Shown: positions 1-5,842 of the stretch, piece after piece | Position numbering within the stretch: the stretch's first letter is position 1 | How the letters are laid out: each line of letters begins with the position of its first letter | Assembly (NCBI GenBank): GCA_946479335.1 | Contig: CAMLFP010000330.1 | Span: forward strand, 1 to 6,318 | Reading direction: 5' to 3' | DNA: 6,318 nucleotides | Source: an uncultured Archangium sp. | Lineage (GTDB): Bacteria; Myxococcota; Myxococcia; Myxococcales; Myxococcaceae | Notes under the pieces: model-generated | What the model was told of the DNA's origin: nothing | The model's input: only the letters and a program-made list of their open reading frames with translations | The model's database searches: none | Translations under genes and position numbers: made by a program

Positions 1-1326
1 GAGGGGCGCGTGGTGTCGTTCCATTCACCGGAGCCGTTGCGTACCGACGAAGCGCTGCGGCGCTGGGCATCGCTGCCGCCGGAGACGCAGCTCAAGCACG
101 TCGAGCCGCTTGGCGCGCCGGCGCGCTTCCCGGAGGTCCTCGAGACGCAGCGCGCGCTGCAGCAGCGCTTCGGCGCGGAGCGGGTGACGGTGTTGGTGAC
201 GGGCGTGACGGCGCTGCCGTTTCGCGCGGTGTTGGCGCAGCGCAACGCGCTCGACTACCTGGCGCTCGACGCGACGTGGGCCGCCGCACCGGGGCAGCGG
301 TTGTTGGCGGACGCGGTCCGCGAAGCGAGAGGCGCGCGCGTCGACGGCTCGAGGAAGCGCCTGGGCATTCTCGGTTCGAGCCTGAGCCACTCGCGCAGCC
401 CGCGCCTTCACGCGCAGCCGTTCGACCGCATCGACTGGCCGCCCGACGCGCCGCTGGCGGAGTTGCTCGATGCGCTCGCGCCGCACTACCGGGGCTTCGC
501 GGTGACGAACCCGTTCAAGAAAGCGGTCGCCGCGTACGCGGGCGCGACGCTGAGTGCGGTGAACACGCTGGTTCGCGGACAGGTCGCTGCCCCTCCGGTG
601 GCAGGGGGCTCCGAGAACGCCGACGTGCACGGCGCGATGACAGGGAAGCCCGGGCCTGCGTTTGTGGCGCGCCACACGTCGCGCGCGGACAGCACGAACC
701 CGGAAGAAGCACGCTCGACGGGCACGAAGTCGGTCGACAGTCATGCACCTGCGACCGTGACCCGTGAGACGTCGCGCGTGGATGGCGCCAACATGGAAGC
801 CGCTCGCGCGACTGTCGCGTTCGACGGTGAGGCGCATGCGAGCGTCACGAGTGAGTCGTCACGCGTGGATGGCACCAGGTTGGAAGACGCGCGCTCGACG
901 GGCACGAAGTCGGTTGTCGGTGCCGTAACGCGCGAGCCGTGGCGCGCGGAGAACACCGACATCGCCGGCGCGCGCGCGGTGTTGGAGAAACTCGGCGCGA
1001 CCTCGCTCACCGTGCTGGGCGACGGCGGCGTGACGGTCGCGCTGCGTGAAGCCGCGGGAGACCGCACGTTGAACGTCATCACGCGCGCCAAGGTTGGCGC
1101 CGAGCCGCTTACCGGCGCGGTGGTGTGGACCTGGCCTGCGTCGGTGGAGGCGCCAGAAGCGCTCCGCTTTCACGACGCGCGCGTGGCGGTCGTCGCCTAC
1201 GGCGCTCCGGCTCGAAAAATCGCGGCCGTCATTCGCGCGCGCGGCGGCCAGCCGGTGATGCTCGGCGCGCGGTGGTTCATCGCGCAGGCGCGGCGACAGA
1301 AAACACTCTGGGAGTCAGCATCATGA
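1..1326 (+). CDS. aroDE: Bifunctional type I 3-dehydroquinase / shikimate dehydrogenase (AroD-AroE fusion), 5' end outside window
   Basis: The protein dehydrates 3-dehydroquinate and then reduces 3-dehydroshikimate to shikimate with NADPH, which are steps 3 and 4 of the cytosolic chorismate pathway. Residues are numbered from the GTG at base 10. The frame is open to base 1, and residues 1-105 match only the C-terminal half of type I dehydroquinase: His5 in VSFH (E. coli His143), Schiff-base Lys29 in LKHVEP (Lys170), Arg72 and the AAAPGQ motif at 91-96. The true start therefore lies upstream, with perhaps 140 residues missing. The GTG at base 10 is not the start. Shikimate dehydrogenase begins near residue 117: SHSRSP at 126-131, VTNPFK with catalytic Lys170, VNTL at 184-187, NTD with Asp317, a GxGGxxxA nucleotide loop at 337-344, and C-terminal similarity near 419-435. 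About 116 extra repeat-built residues separate VNTL from NTD. The stop TGA overlaps the aroC start as ATGA. Such fusions are known in plants and Chlamydia. Identification is firm; activity with the insert is not proven. Confidence 0.9.
   Translation, partial: EGRVVSFHSPEPLRTDEALRRWASLPPETQLKHVEPLGAPARFPEVLETQRALQQRFGAERVTVLVTGVTALPFRAVLAQRNALDYLALDATWAAAPGQRLLADAVREARGARVDGSRKRLGILGSSLSHSRSPRLHAQPFDRIDWPPDAPLAELLDALAPHYRGFAVTNPFKKAVAAYAGATLSAVNTLVRGQVAAPPVAGGSENADVHGAMTGKPGPAFVARHTSRADSTNPEEARSTGTKSVDSHAPATVTRETSRVDGANMEAARATVAFDGEAHASVTSESSRVDGTRLEDARSTGTKSVVGAVTREPWRAENTDIAGARAVLEKLGATSLTVLGDGGVTVALREAAGDRTLNVITRAKVGAEPLTGAVVWTWPASVEAPEALRFHDARVAVVAYGAPARKIAAVIRARGGQPVMLGARWFIAQARRQKTLWESAS
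589..975 (+). repeat. Degenerate in-frame tandem repeats inserted in the shikimate dehydrogenase domain
   Basis: Four units align by eye in the reading frame: bases 664-753, 754-840, 841-921, and 922-975, where the last runs into normal enzyme sequence. A weaker unit may lie at 589-663. The shared pattern is roughly xVTRExSRVDGTNxExAR. Examples are VTRETSRVDGANMEAAR, VTSESSRVDGTRLEDAR and VTREPWRAENTDIAGAR, the last being the genuine catalytic NTD segment. A 23-base stretch at 712-734 recurs exactly at 892-914, 180 bases (60 codons) away, and 12 bases at 775-786 recur at 862-873. The extra residues are rich in Ser, Thr, Arg, Asp, Glu and Ala, with no hydrophobic core, so a solvent-exposed disordered loop is likely. 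In bases 664-921, 20 of 86 codons end in A or T, against 12 of the first 80 aroC codons, a small difference. The origin is either tandem duplication or a dispersed protein-coding repeat. Confidence 0.8.
1311..1314 (+). promoter_or_regulatory. Ribosome binding site for aroC
   Basis: GGAG lies eight bases before the aroC ATG, inside the last codons of aroDE. It supports the ATG at 1323 over the longer reading that extends upstream through the dehydrogenase gene. Confidence 0.7.
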
Positions 1327-2360
1327 ACACCATCGGCGAACTCTTTCGCGTCACGACGTTCGGCGAGAGCCACGGGCCCGCGATGGGCGCGGTCATCGAC
1401 GGCTGTCCTGCGGGTGTGCCGCTCACCATCGAACAGCTTCAAGCCGCGCTCGATCGCCGCCGCCCCGGCCAGTCCACGGTCACCACCGCGCGTGCAGAGG
1501 CGGACCGCGTGGAAATCCTCTCCGGCGTGTACGAGGGCAAGACGCTGGGCACGCCCATCGCGTGCGTGGTGCGCAACACCGACCAGCGCAGTCAAGACTA
1601 CGAGAAGCTCAAGACCGTCGACCGCCCTGGGCACGCCGACAAGGTGTGGCGCGAGCGCTTTCACCACCGCGACCCGCGCGGCGGCGGGCGTACCAGCGGC
1701 CGCGAGACGCTCTGTCGCGTCATCGGAGGCGCCGTCGCCGAAGCGCTGCTGCTCCGTGAGTTGCCGAAGGTGCGCACCGTGGGCTGGGTCTCGCAGGTGG
1801 GCCCGCTGATGCTCCCGGTGCCCGACGCAGACGTCACGCGCGCGCTGGTCGACCGCACCTCCGTGCGCTGCCCTGACGTGGGCCTCGCCGCGAAGATGGA
1901 GGCGCTCATTCTCGACGCGAAGCAGACCGGCGACAGCTGGGGCGGCGCCATCACCGTGCGCGTCGACGGGCTGCCCATCGGCCTCGGTGAGCCGGTGTTT
2001 GGAAAACTGAAAGCGCAGCTCGCGCACGCCGTCACCGGCATCGGCGCGGTCACCGGCATCGTGTGGGGCCCGGAAGATCTCGAGTCTCGCCTGCGAGAGC
2101 CGGGCACGCGCTTTCACGCCCCGCGCGCCGACGGGCGCCCGAGCGACGTGTACGGCGGCATTCAGGGTGGGCTGTCGAATGGAGAGCCCATCGTGCTGCG
2201 CGTGCTCTTCAAACCGCCGGCGACGCTGACCGACCATGCGAAGGCTGGGCGCCACGACCCGTGCATCCTCCCGCGCGCGGTGCCGGTGGTGGAGGCGATG
2301 GTGTCGTGCGTGCTGGCCGACCTCTGGTTGCACACGCTGGCGAGGCCGCACCGCGCATGA
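1323..2360 (+). CDS. aroC: Chorismate synthase
   Basis: This cytosolic enzyme removes phosphate from 5-enolpyruvylshikimate-3-phosphate to give chorismate, the last step of the common aromatic pathway, and uses reduced FMN as cofactor. At 345 residues it is near the family's usual length of about 360. The N-terminal signature GESHGPAMGAVIDGCPAG (14-31) contains conserved His17. RPGHAD at 101-106 holds the second active-site His104. GGGRTSGRET at 120-129 and YGGIQGGLSNGEP at 277-289 are the family glycine loops, and GRHDPCILPRAVPVVEAM (309-326) is the C-terminal signature with Asp312. Small departures from E. coli-type sequence include RDPR for RDYR (116-119) and AVTG for AVKG (242-245). The ATG was chosen because MNTIGELFRVTTFGESHG is the standard N-terminus and it has a GGAG site. 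ATGA overlaps with both neighbours suggest translational coupling within the operon. Confidence 0.96.
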   Translation: MNTIGELFRVTTFGESHGPAMGAVIDGCPAGVPLTIEQLQAALDRRRPGQSTVTTARAEADRVEILSGVYEGKTLGTPIACVVRNTDQRSQDYEKLKTVDRPGHADKVWRERFHHRDPRGGGRTSGRETLCRVIGGAVAEALLLRELPKVRTVGWVSQVGPLMLPVPDADVTRALVDRTSVRCPDVGLAAKMEALILDAKQTGDSWGGAITVRVDGLPIGLGEPVFGKLKAQLAHAVTGIGAVTGIVWGPEDLESRLREPGTRFHAPRADGRPSDVYGGIQGGLSNGEPIVLRVLFKPPATLTDHAKAGRHDPCILPRAVPVVEAMVSCVLADLWLHTLARPHRA

Positions 2361-3337
2361 CGCCCGGCAGCTACGTGAAGTGTCGTGATGTGTCGGGCCG
2401 CTTCGACGAACTCGCGGCTCGCCTCGAAGGCCCGGCGTTGGCCATCGCGGATGCGCGCGTGTTGAAGCTGCATCCGCACGTCGGAAAAGCGCTGCGTGCG
2501 CGGGGTGTCACCGTGTTGGCGGTGCGCGCCGGCGAGGCCGCGAAGTCGCTGCGCGTGTTGGAACGTCTCACGCGCGACGCGGTGTCGTTGCCACGGTCGC
2601 TGACGCTGCTGGCCATCGGCGGAGGCACCATCGGCGATCTCGCCACCGTCTTCGCGCACACCTTCAAGCGCGGCGTGAAGCGCTTCATCCAGGTGCCGAC
2701 GACGCTGCTCGCGGCGGTGGATTCCAGCGTCGGCGGGAAGGGCGCGGTCAACGTCGCGGGCGCGAAGAACGTGCTGGGCGTGTTCCACGCGGCCGACGAA
2801 GCGTGGCTGTGCGCGGAGTTGTTCGAGACGCTCTCGGAGTCGCAGCGCCGCGAAGGCCGCATCGAGGCGTGGAAGATGGTGGTGACGCTCGACGCGCGCA
2901 CCTTCGCGAAGTGGAGCCGCGTCACGCCTACTGATGCCGAAATCATCCGCGTCTCTCGCGCGCTCAAGCACGGCGTCGTGCAGCGCGACCCGTACGAGAC
3001 GAAGGGCCTGCGCGTGGTGTTGAACTTCGGGCACACCCTGGGCCACGTCATCGAGGCGCTCTCGAAGTACCGCGTGCGGCACGGCGAGGCGGTCGGGCTG
3101 GGCATGCTGTTCGCGCTCGATGAAGGCGTGCGCCGCGGCGTGACTCCGCGCGACGTCGCGGACGCCGTCGAGCGCGCGCTGCCGCTGCCGAAGAACGCGC
3201 GCGCGTCACTGGAGAAGTGGACCGCGCCGCGCTTCGCGAAAGACACGCTGCGCCTGCTCGCCGCCGACAAGAAGGCCGGGTGGATTCTCCTCGAGCGCCC
3301 GGGGAAGTGGCGCTTCGTGCCCGCGGAGCATCGATGA
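2357..3337 (+). CDS. aroB: 3-dehydroquinate synthase, short form
   Basis: The enzyme converts DAHP to 3-dehydroquinate, the second step of the pathway, using NAD and a divalent metal such as zinc. In order, the sequence shows AGEAAKS (58-64), the NAD-binding GGGTIGD (88-94), PTTLLAAVDSSVGGK (114-128), metal ligand Glu170 with Lys173 (ExxK), Lys204, Arg219, NFGHTLGH (223-230) with His226 and His230, RHGEAVGLGM with His242, and the late DKK at 304-306. The spacing of Arg219, Asn223, His226, His230 and His242 matches the fungal Arg264/Asn268/His271/His275/His287 set. At 326 residues it is shorter than E. coli AroB (about 360), with roughly 25 residues missing before the GEAAKS motif. The ATG at 2357 overlaps the aroC stop as ATGA, and a weak GAGG lies at 2342-2345. 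An earlier start would run backwards through aroC and is not supported. Confidence 0.94.
   Translation: MTPGSYVKCRDVSGRFDELAARLEGPALAIADARVLKLHPHVGKALRARGVTVLAVRAGEAAKSLRVLERLTRDAVSLPRSLTLLAIGGGTIGDLATVFAHTFKRGVKRFIQVPTTLLAAVDSSVGGKGAVNVAGAKNVLGVFHAADEAWLCAELFETLSESQRREGRIEAWKMVVTLDARTFAKWSRVTPTDAEIIRVSRALKHGVVQRDPYETKGLRVVLNFGHTLGHVIEALSKYRVRHGEAVGLGMLFALDEGVRRGVTPRDVADAVERALPLPKNARASLEKWTAPRFAKDTLRLLAADKKAGWILLERPGKWRFVPAEHR
3325..3328 (+). promoter_or_regulatory. Ribosome binding site for the upstream aroA start
   Basis: GGAG lies five bases before the ATG at 3334, within the final codons of aroB. It supports initiation at the ATGA overlap, although a second candidate site (GAGGG, 3385-3389) precedes the alternative starts TTG 3394 and GTG 3397. 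Confidence 0.55.
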
Positions 3338-4524
3338 GCACGCGCCCCTCACCCCTCGCTTCGCGAGACCCTCTCCCCGCGGGAGAGGGAAGGTTGGTGC
3401 CGCCGATTTCAAAGTCTGACGCGCAGCGCGCGCTGGTGCTGGCCGACATCCTCGGCGTGCCGTTCGACACGATTCTCCCGGCGGGCGAAGCGCTGCCGCG
3501 TGACATCGTCGTGTTGCGCGAGGGCCTCGAGAAGCTGCGCCACGCAGAAGCGCAGCTCGACTGCCGTGACGGCGGCGCGCCGTTTCGTTTCCTGCTCGGT
3601 CAGGCCGCGGTGCTCCCGCATCGCCGCGTGGAGTTCACCGGCACGCCGCGTCTCGGCGCGCGCCCGCACGAGCCGTTGCTGGAGTCGCTGCGGAGTGCGC
3701 TGGGCATCTCCATCACCGGTACGCCGTGGCCGGTGCGCGTCGAGACGCACGAGCTGGTGCGCGGCGCGCGCTTCACAGTGACGGGCGCGGAGAGCAGCCA
3801 GTTCGCTTCCAGTCTCCTCCTCGCCGCGGCGCGGCTCTCGATGCTCACCGGCGACGCCGTCGAGGTGCGCGTCGAAGGGCCACTCGTCAGCGAAGGGTAT
3901 TTCGCGCTGACGCGGTCGTGGCTCACGCGCTGCGGTTTTTCGATGAACCCGGTGCGCGCGCCCAAGACACCGCCCGCGTTCCCGCAGGTGCCCGGAGACT
4001 GGTCGTCGCTCGGCTACCTGCTCGCGCTCTCGTGGGTCAGCGGGCGCGACGTCGCGCGCATGCAGCGCCACAGCGGCCACCCCGACGAGGCCATCGTCAC
4101 GCATCTGGAGCACGTAGGCCTGCGCGTCACCACGAAGCTGGAAGGCGAAGCGCAGCGCGGCTTCGACGTCGACGCCACCACCTGCCCCGACGCGGTGCCG
4201 ACGATGGCGGTACTGGCGACGAAGCTCCCGCAGCCGTCGGTGTTCCGGAACCTCGGCATCCTCCGCCACAAGGAGAGCGACCGAGCGCAGGGCATCGTCA
4301 CGCTGCTCTCGACTGCGGGGCTGACCGCGCGCATCGACGGCGAGACGCTCACCGTCACGCCCGGCGCCGCGCGCGACTTTTCGTTCGACCCGCTCGATGA
4401 CCACCGGCTCGCGATGTCGGCCGCGGTGCTCTCGCGGTTGCACGGGGTGCGCGTCGAGCTGACGAATCGCGAGTGTGTCGCCAAGAGCTTCCCCGGCTTC
4501 TGGGCCGAGTTCGCGAAGCGATAG
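3334..4524 (+). CDS. aroA: 3-phosphoshikimate 1-carboxyvinyltransferase (EPSP synthase)
   Basis: The enzyme transfers the enolpyruvyl group of phosphoenolpyruvate to shikimate-3-phosphate, the sixth pathway step. Its product is the substrate of AroC, encoded in the same operon. Read from ATG 3334 it has 396 residues, against about 430 in most family members. Visible motifs are KSDAQR (27-32), the GTPRLGARP substrate loop (103-111), SSQF (154-157), GDWSSLGY (221-228), CPDAVPTMAVLA (284-295), LRHKESDR (310-317), DHRLAMS (356-362) and CVAKSFPGF (381-389). The loop that is NAGTAMRP in E. coli reads DGGAPFRF here (79-86), keeping the Arg and the second Gly. Residues 5-20 are the translation of a palindromic element, not enolpyruvyl-transferase sequence. 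The real start may be GTG 3397 or TTG 3394. ATG 3334 is reported because it repeats the ATGA overlap seen at the previous two junctions and has a GGAG site. Function is secure; the start is not. Confidence 0.93.
   Translation: MSTRPSPLASRDPLPAGEGRLVPPISKSDAQRALVLADILGVPFDTILPAGEALPRDIVVLREGLEKLRHAEAQLDCRDGGAPFRFLLGQAAVLPHRRVEFTGTPRLGARPHEPLLESLRSALGISITGTPWPVRVETHELVRGARFTVTGAESSQFASSLLLAAARLSMLTGDAVEVRVEGPLVSEGYFALTRSWLTRCGFSMNPVRAPKTPPAFPQVPGDWSSLGYLLALSWVSGRDVARMQRHSGHPDEAIVTHLEHVGLRVTTKLEGEAQRGFDVDATTCPDAVPTMAVLATKLPQPSVFRNLGILRHKESDRAQGIVTLLSTAGLTARIDGETLTVTPGAARDFSFDPLDDHRLAMSAAVLSRLHGVRVELTNRECVAKSFPGFWAEFAKR
3355..3389. repeat. Double-hairpin palindromic element at the start of aroA
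   Basis: Two adjacent perfect inverted repeats are visible. CTCGC (3355-3359) pairs with GCGAG (3363-3367) around TTC, and CCCTCTCCC (3369-3377) pairs with GGGAGAGGG (3381-3389) around CGC. The stretch CCCCTCACCCCTCG just before them and the CCCTCTCC...GGAGAGGG arm resemble the short G+C-rich repeats found between genes in many proteobacterial and related genomes. Read in the aroA frame it gives SPLASRDPLPAGEG, typical of such elements when translated. Only one full copy is visible here, so its status as a dispersed repeat is inferred from resemblance. There is no T-run after the hairpins, so it is not a classical terminator. Confidence 0.65.
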
Positions 4525-4546
4525 TCGCCACGCCGCGCGCGGCGAC
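4524..4546. other. G+C palindrome in the aroA-acyltransferase spacer
   Basis: GTCGCC (4524-4529) can pair with GGCGAC (4541-4546). An alternative inner palindrome, CGCCGC/GCGGCG (4531-4536/4539-4544), competes with it. It begins on the last base of the aroA stop and could slow or end transcription, but no T-run follows, and in such G+C-rich DNA short palindromes arise often by chance. Confidence 0.3.
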
Positions 4547-4550
4547 GCGT

Positions 4551-4556
4551 TACGCT
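4551..4556 (+). promoter_or_regulatory. Candidate -10 element of a leaderless promoter for the acyltransferase gene
   Basis: TACGCT fits the TAnnnT core of a -10 box and ends eight bases before the ATG at 4565. Transcription would start at or next to the ATG, giving a leaderless message. This fits the absence of any purine-rich ribosome binding site before that ATG, unlike the overlapping genes. No convincing -35 hexamer is seen at the usual spacing. Confidence 0.4.
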
Positions 4557-4564
4557 CGCGCGAA

Positions 4565-5842
4565 ATGTTCTACCGGTTGTTTCGCGCCTTCGCGTCGTTC
4601 AACCTCAACTCGTTCTTCCGCGTGGAGAAGCCCGTCGACCCGCACGGTGGCCTCTCACTCGACGGGCCCGTGATGTACGTCGGCAACCACCCGAACGCGC
4701 TCATCGACCCCGGGCTCATCTTCGTCTTGAGCAAGCGGCAGGTGACGTTCCTCGCCAAGGAGCCGCTCTTCCGCTTCCCCGTGCTGGGGCAGGTGTTGCG
4801 CGGCGTGGGCGCGTTGCCGGTGTACCGGAAGCAAGACGGCGCAGACACGTCGAAGAACGAGGGCACGCTGACCGCGGCGACGCAGGCGCTGGTCGACGGC
4901 CGCGCCATCACCATCTTCCCCGAGGGCAAGTCGACGAAGGACCCGCACATCATCGAGCTCAAGACCGGCGCCGCCCGCATCGCGCTCGCCGCGAAGGAGA
5001 AGGGCGTGACGCCGAAGATTGTGCCGGTCGGCATGACGTACGCGGCGCGCAACCGTTTCCGCTCCAAGGTGCACATCGAGATCGGCGAGCCCTTCGAGGC
5101 AACGGGCGAGGTGCGGGAGTTGACCGCGAACATCGACGCGGCGCTGCGCAAGGTGACGCTGAACCTCGAGGCCTGGGAAGACCTCCCGCTCATCAAGACG
5201 GCCGACCAGTTGCTCGCGCTGCAGACCGGCAACCGCGCGGGCGACCCGGAGCGCCTCAAGCGCTTCGCGCGCGGCATGCAGTTGCTGCGCGCCGAACAAC
5301 CCGAGCGCTTCGAGCGGGTGAAGACCACGCTGACGCACTTTCAGCAGCAGCTCTCGTTGCTCGCCATCTCGGCCGATGACCTCACCTCGCGCTACCGCCC
5401 GGCGACGGTGGCGCTGTTCGTCATCCGCAACCTGCTGTGGATGCTGTCGCTCCCGCTGGTGGCGCTGGGGTTCGCGCTCTACGCCATCCCCTTCATGCTC
5501 ACGCGGCTCGCCGCGAAGCTGACGAAGGTGGAGTGGGACATTCAAGGCACCATCAAGTTCCTCACCGCGATGGTGTTGGCGCCCATCTGGTGGGCGTTGC
5601 TGACATTCCTCTCCTGGCGCTTCTTCGGAGCGATCGCCGCCGCGGTGACGTTCATCTTCGCCATTCCCCTCGCGCTCTTCACCCGCGTCTTCTACGAGCG
5701 GCGGCTCACCGCGCTGCGCGACGCGCGCACCTTCTTCGTGCTGGGCAGCCGCAAGCGCATGCAGCGGCAGTTGCTCGACGAGAGCCGCGAGCTGGCCACG
5801 AAGATTGAAGCGCTGGCCGAAGAGCTCCGCCCGAGGCTGTGA
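4565..5842 (+). CDS. PlsC-family glycerophospholipid acyltransferase with C-terminal membrane domain
   Basis: It probably transfers an acyl chain to glycerol-3-phosphate, lysophosphatidate or a related acceptor at the inner membrane. Of 425 residues, about 35-205 form the acyltransferase fold. The catalytic His42 and Asp48 lie in NHPNALIDP, with five residues between them rather than the four of classical PlsC, a spacing also seen in Sct1/Gpt2-type enzymes. GALPVYR (82-88) is the block II region, FPEGKS (118-123) the phosphate-binding block and IVPVGMTY (152-159) the fourth block. Residues 205-280 look helical and soluble. Hydrophobic stretches near 281-313, 332-350 and 353-375 make a membrane region, followed by a charged tail that may form a helix or coiled coil. 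ATG 4565 is preferred: a start at GTG 4475 would overlap aroA by 50 bases and add an Arg/Ser-rich segment unlike the family. Exact substrate is unknown, and the link to aromatic synthesis appears to be positional only. Confidence 0.85.
   Translation: MFYRLFRAFASFNLNSFFRVEKPVDPHGGLSLDGPVMYVGNHPNALIDPGLIFVLSKRQVTFLAKEPLFRFPVLGQVLRGVGALPVYRKQDGADTSKNEGTLTAATQALVDGRAITIFPEGKSTKDPHIIELKTGAARIALAAKEKGVTPKIVPVGMTYAARNRFRSKVHIEIGEPFEATGEVRELTANIDAALRKVTLNLEAWEDLPLIKTADQLLALQTGNRAGDPERLKRFARGMQLLRAEQPERFERVKTTLTHFQQQLSLLAISADDLTSRYRPATVALFVIRNLLWMLSLPLVALGFALYAIPFMLTRLAAKLTKVEWDIQGTIKFLTAMVLAPIWWALLTFLSWRFFGAIAAAVTFIFAIPLALFTRVFYERRLTALRDARTFFVLGSRKRMQRQLLDESRELATKIEALAEELRPRL

Noticed and set aside
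1..12. Twelve-base match between the window start and the reverse complement of 3339-3350 beside the palindromic element
   Set aside because: The window start is ordinary dehydroquinase coding sequence (strand leading to VSFH), the match stops at 12 bases and no hairpin accompanies it. Chance is sufficient in G+C-rich DNA.
589..975. CRISPR array or mobile element as explanation for the repeats in aroDE
   Set aside because: The units are degenerate, differ in length (81-90 bases), lack regular unique spacers and stay in the reading frame. There are no terminal inverted repeats, target-site duplications or transposase.
1197..2351. Long minus-strand open frame opposite aroC (384 codons)
   Set aside because: Its translation is His/Arg/Ala-rich low-complexity sequence with no recognisable domain, and the plus strand encodes a motif-complete chorismate synthase. 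Such open antisense frames are expected in G+C-rich DNA.
2162..3270. Minus-strand open frames opposite aroB
   Set aside because: Two different minus-strand frames are open over the same stretch and neither shows a motif; both mirror the codon bias of aroB.
3409..4443. Long minus-strand open frame opposite aroA (344 codons)
   Set aside because: It is an Arg/Ala/Glu-rich composition artefact opposite a motif-complete EPSP synthase.
4524..4546. Rho-independent terminator after aroA
   Set aside because: A stem can be drawn, but no T-run follows and the bases after it lead straight into the -10-like element and the next gene.
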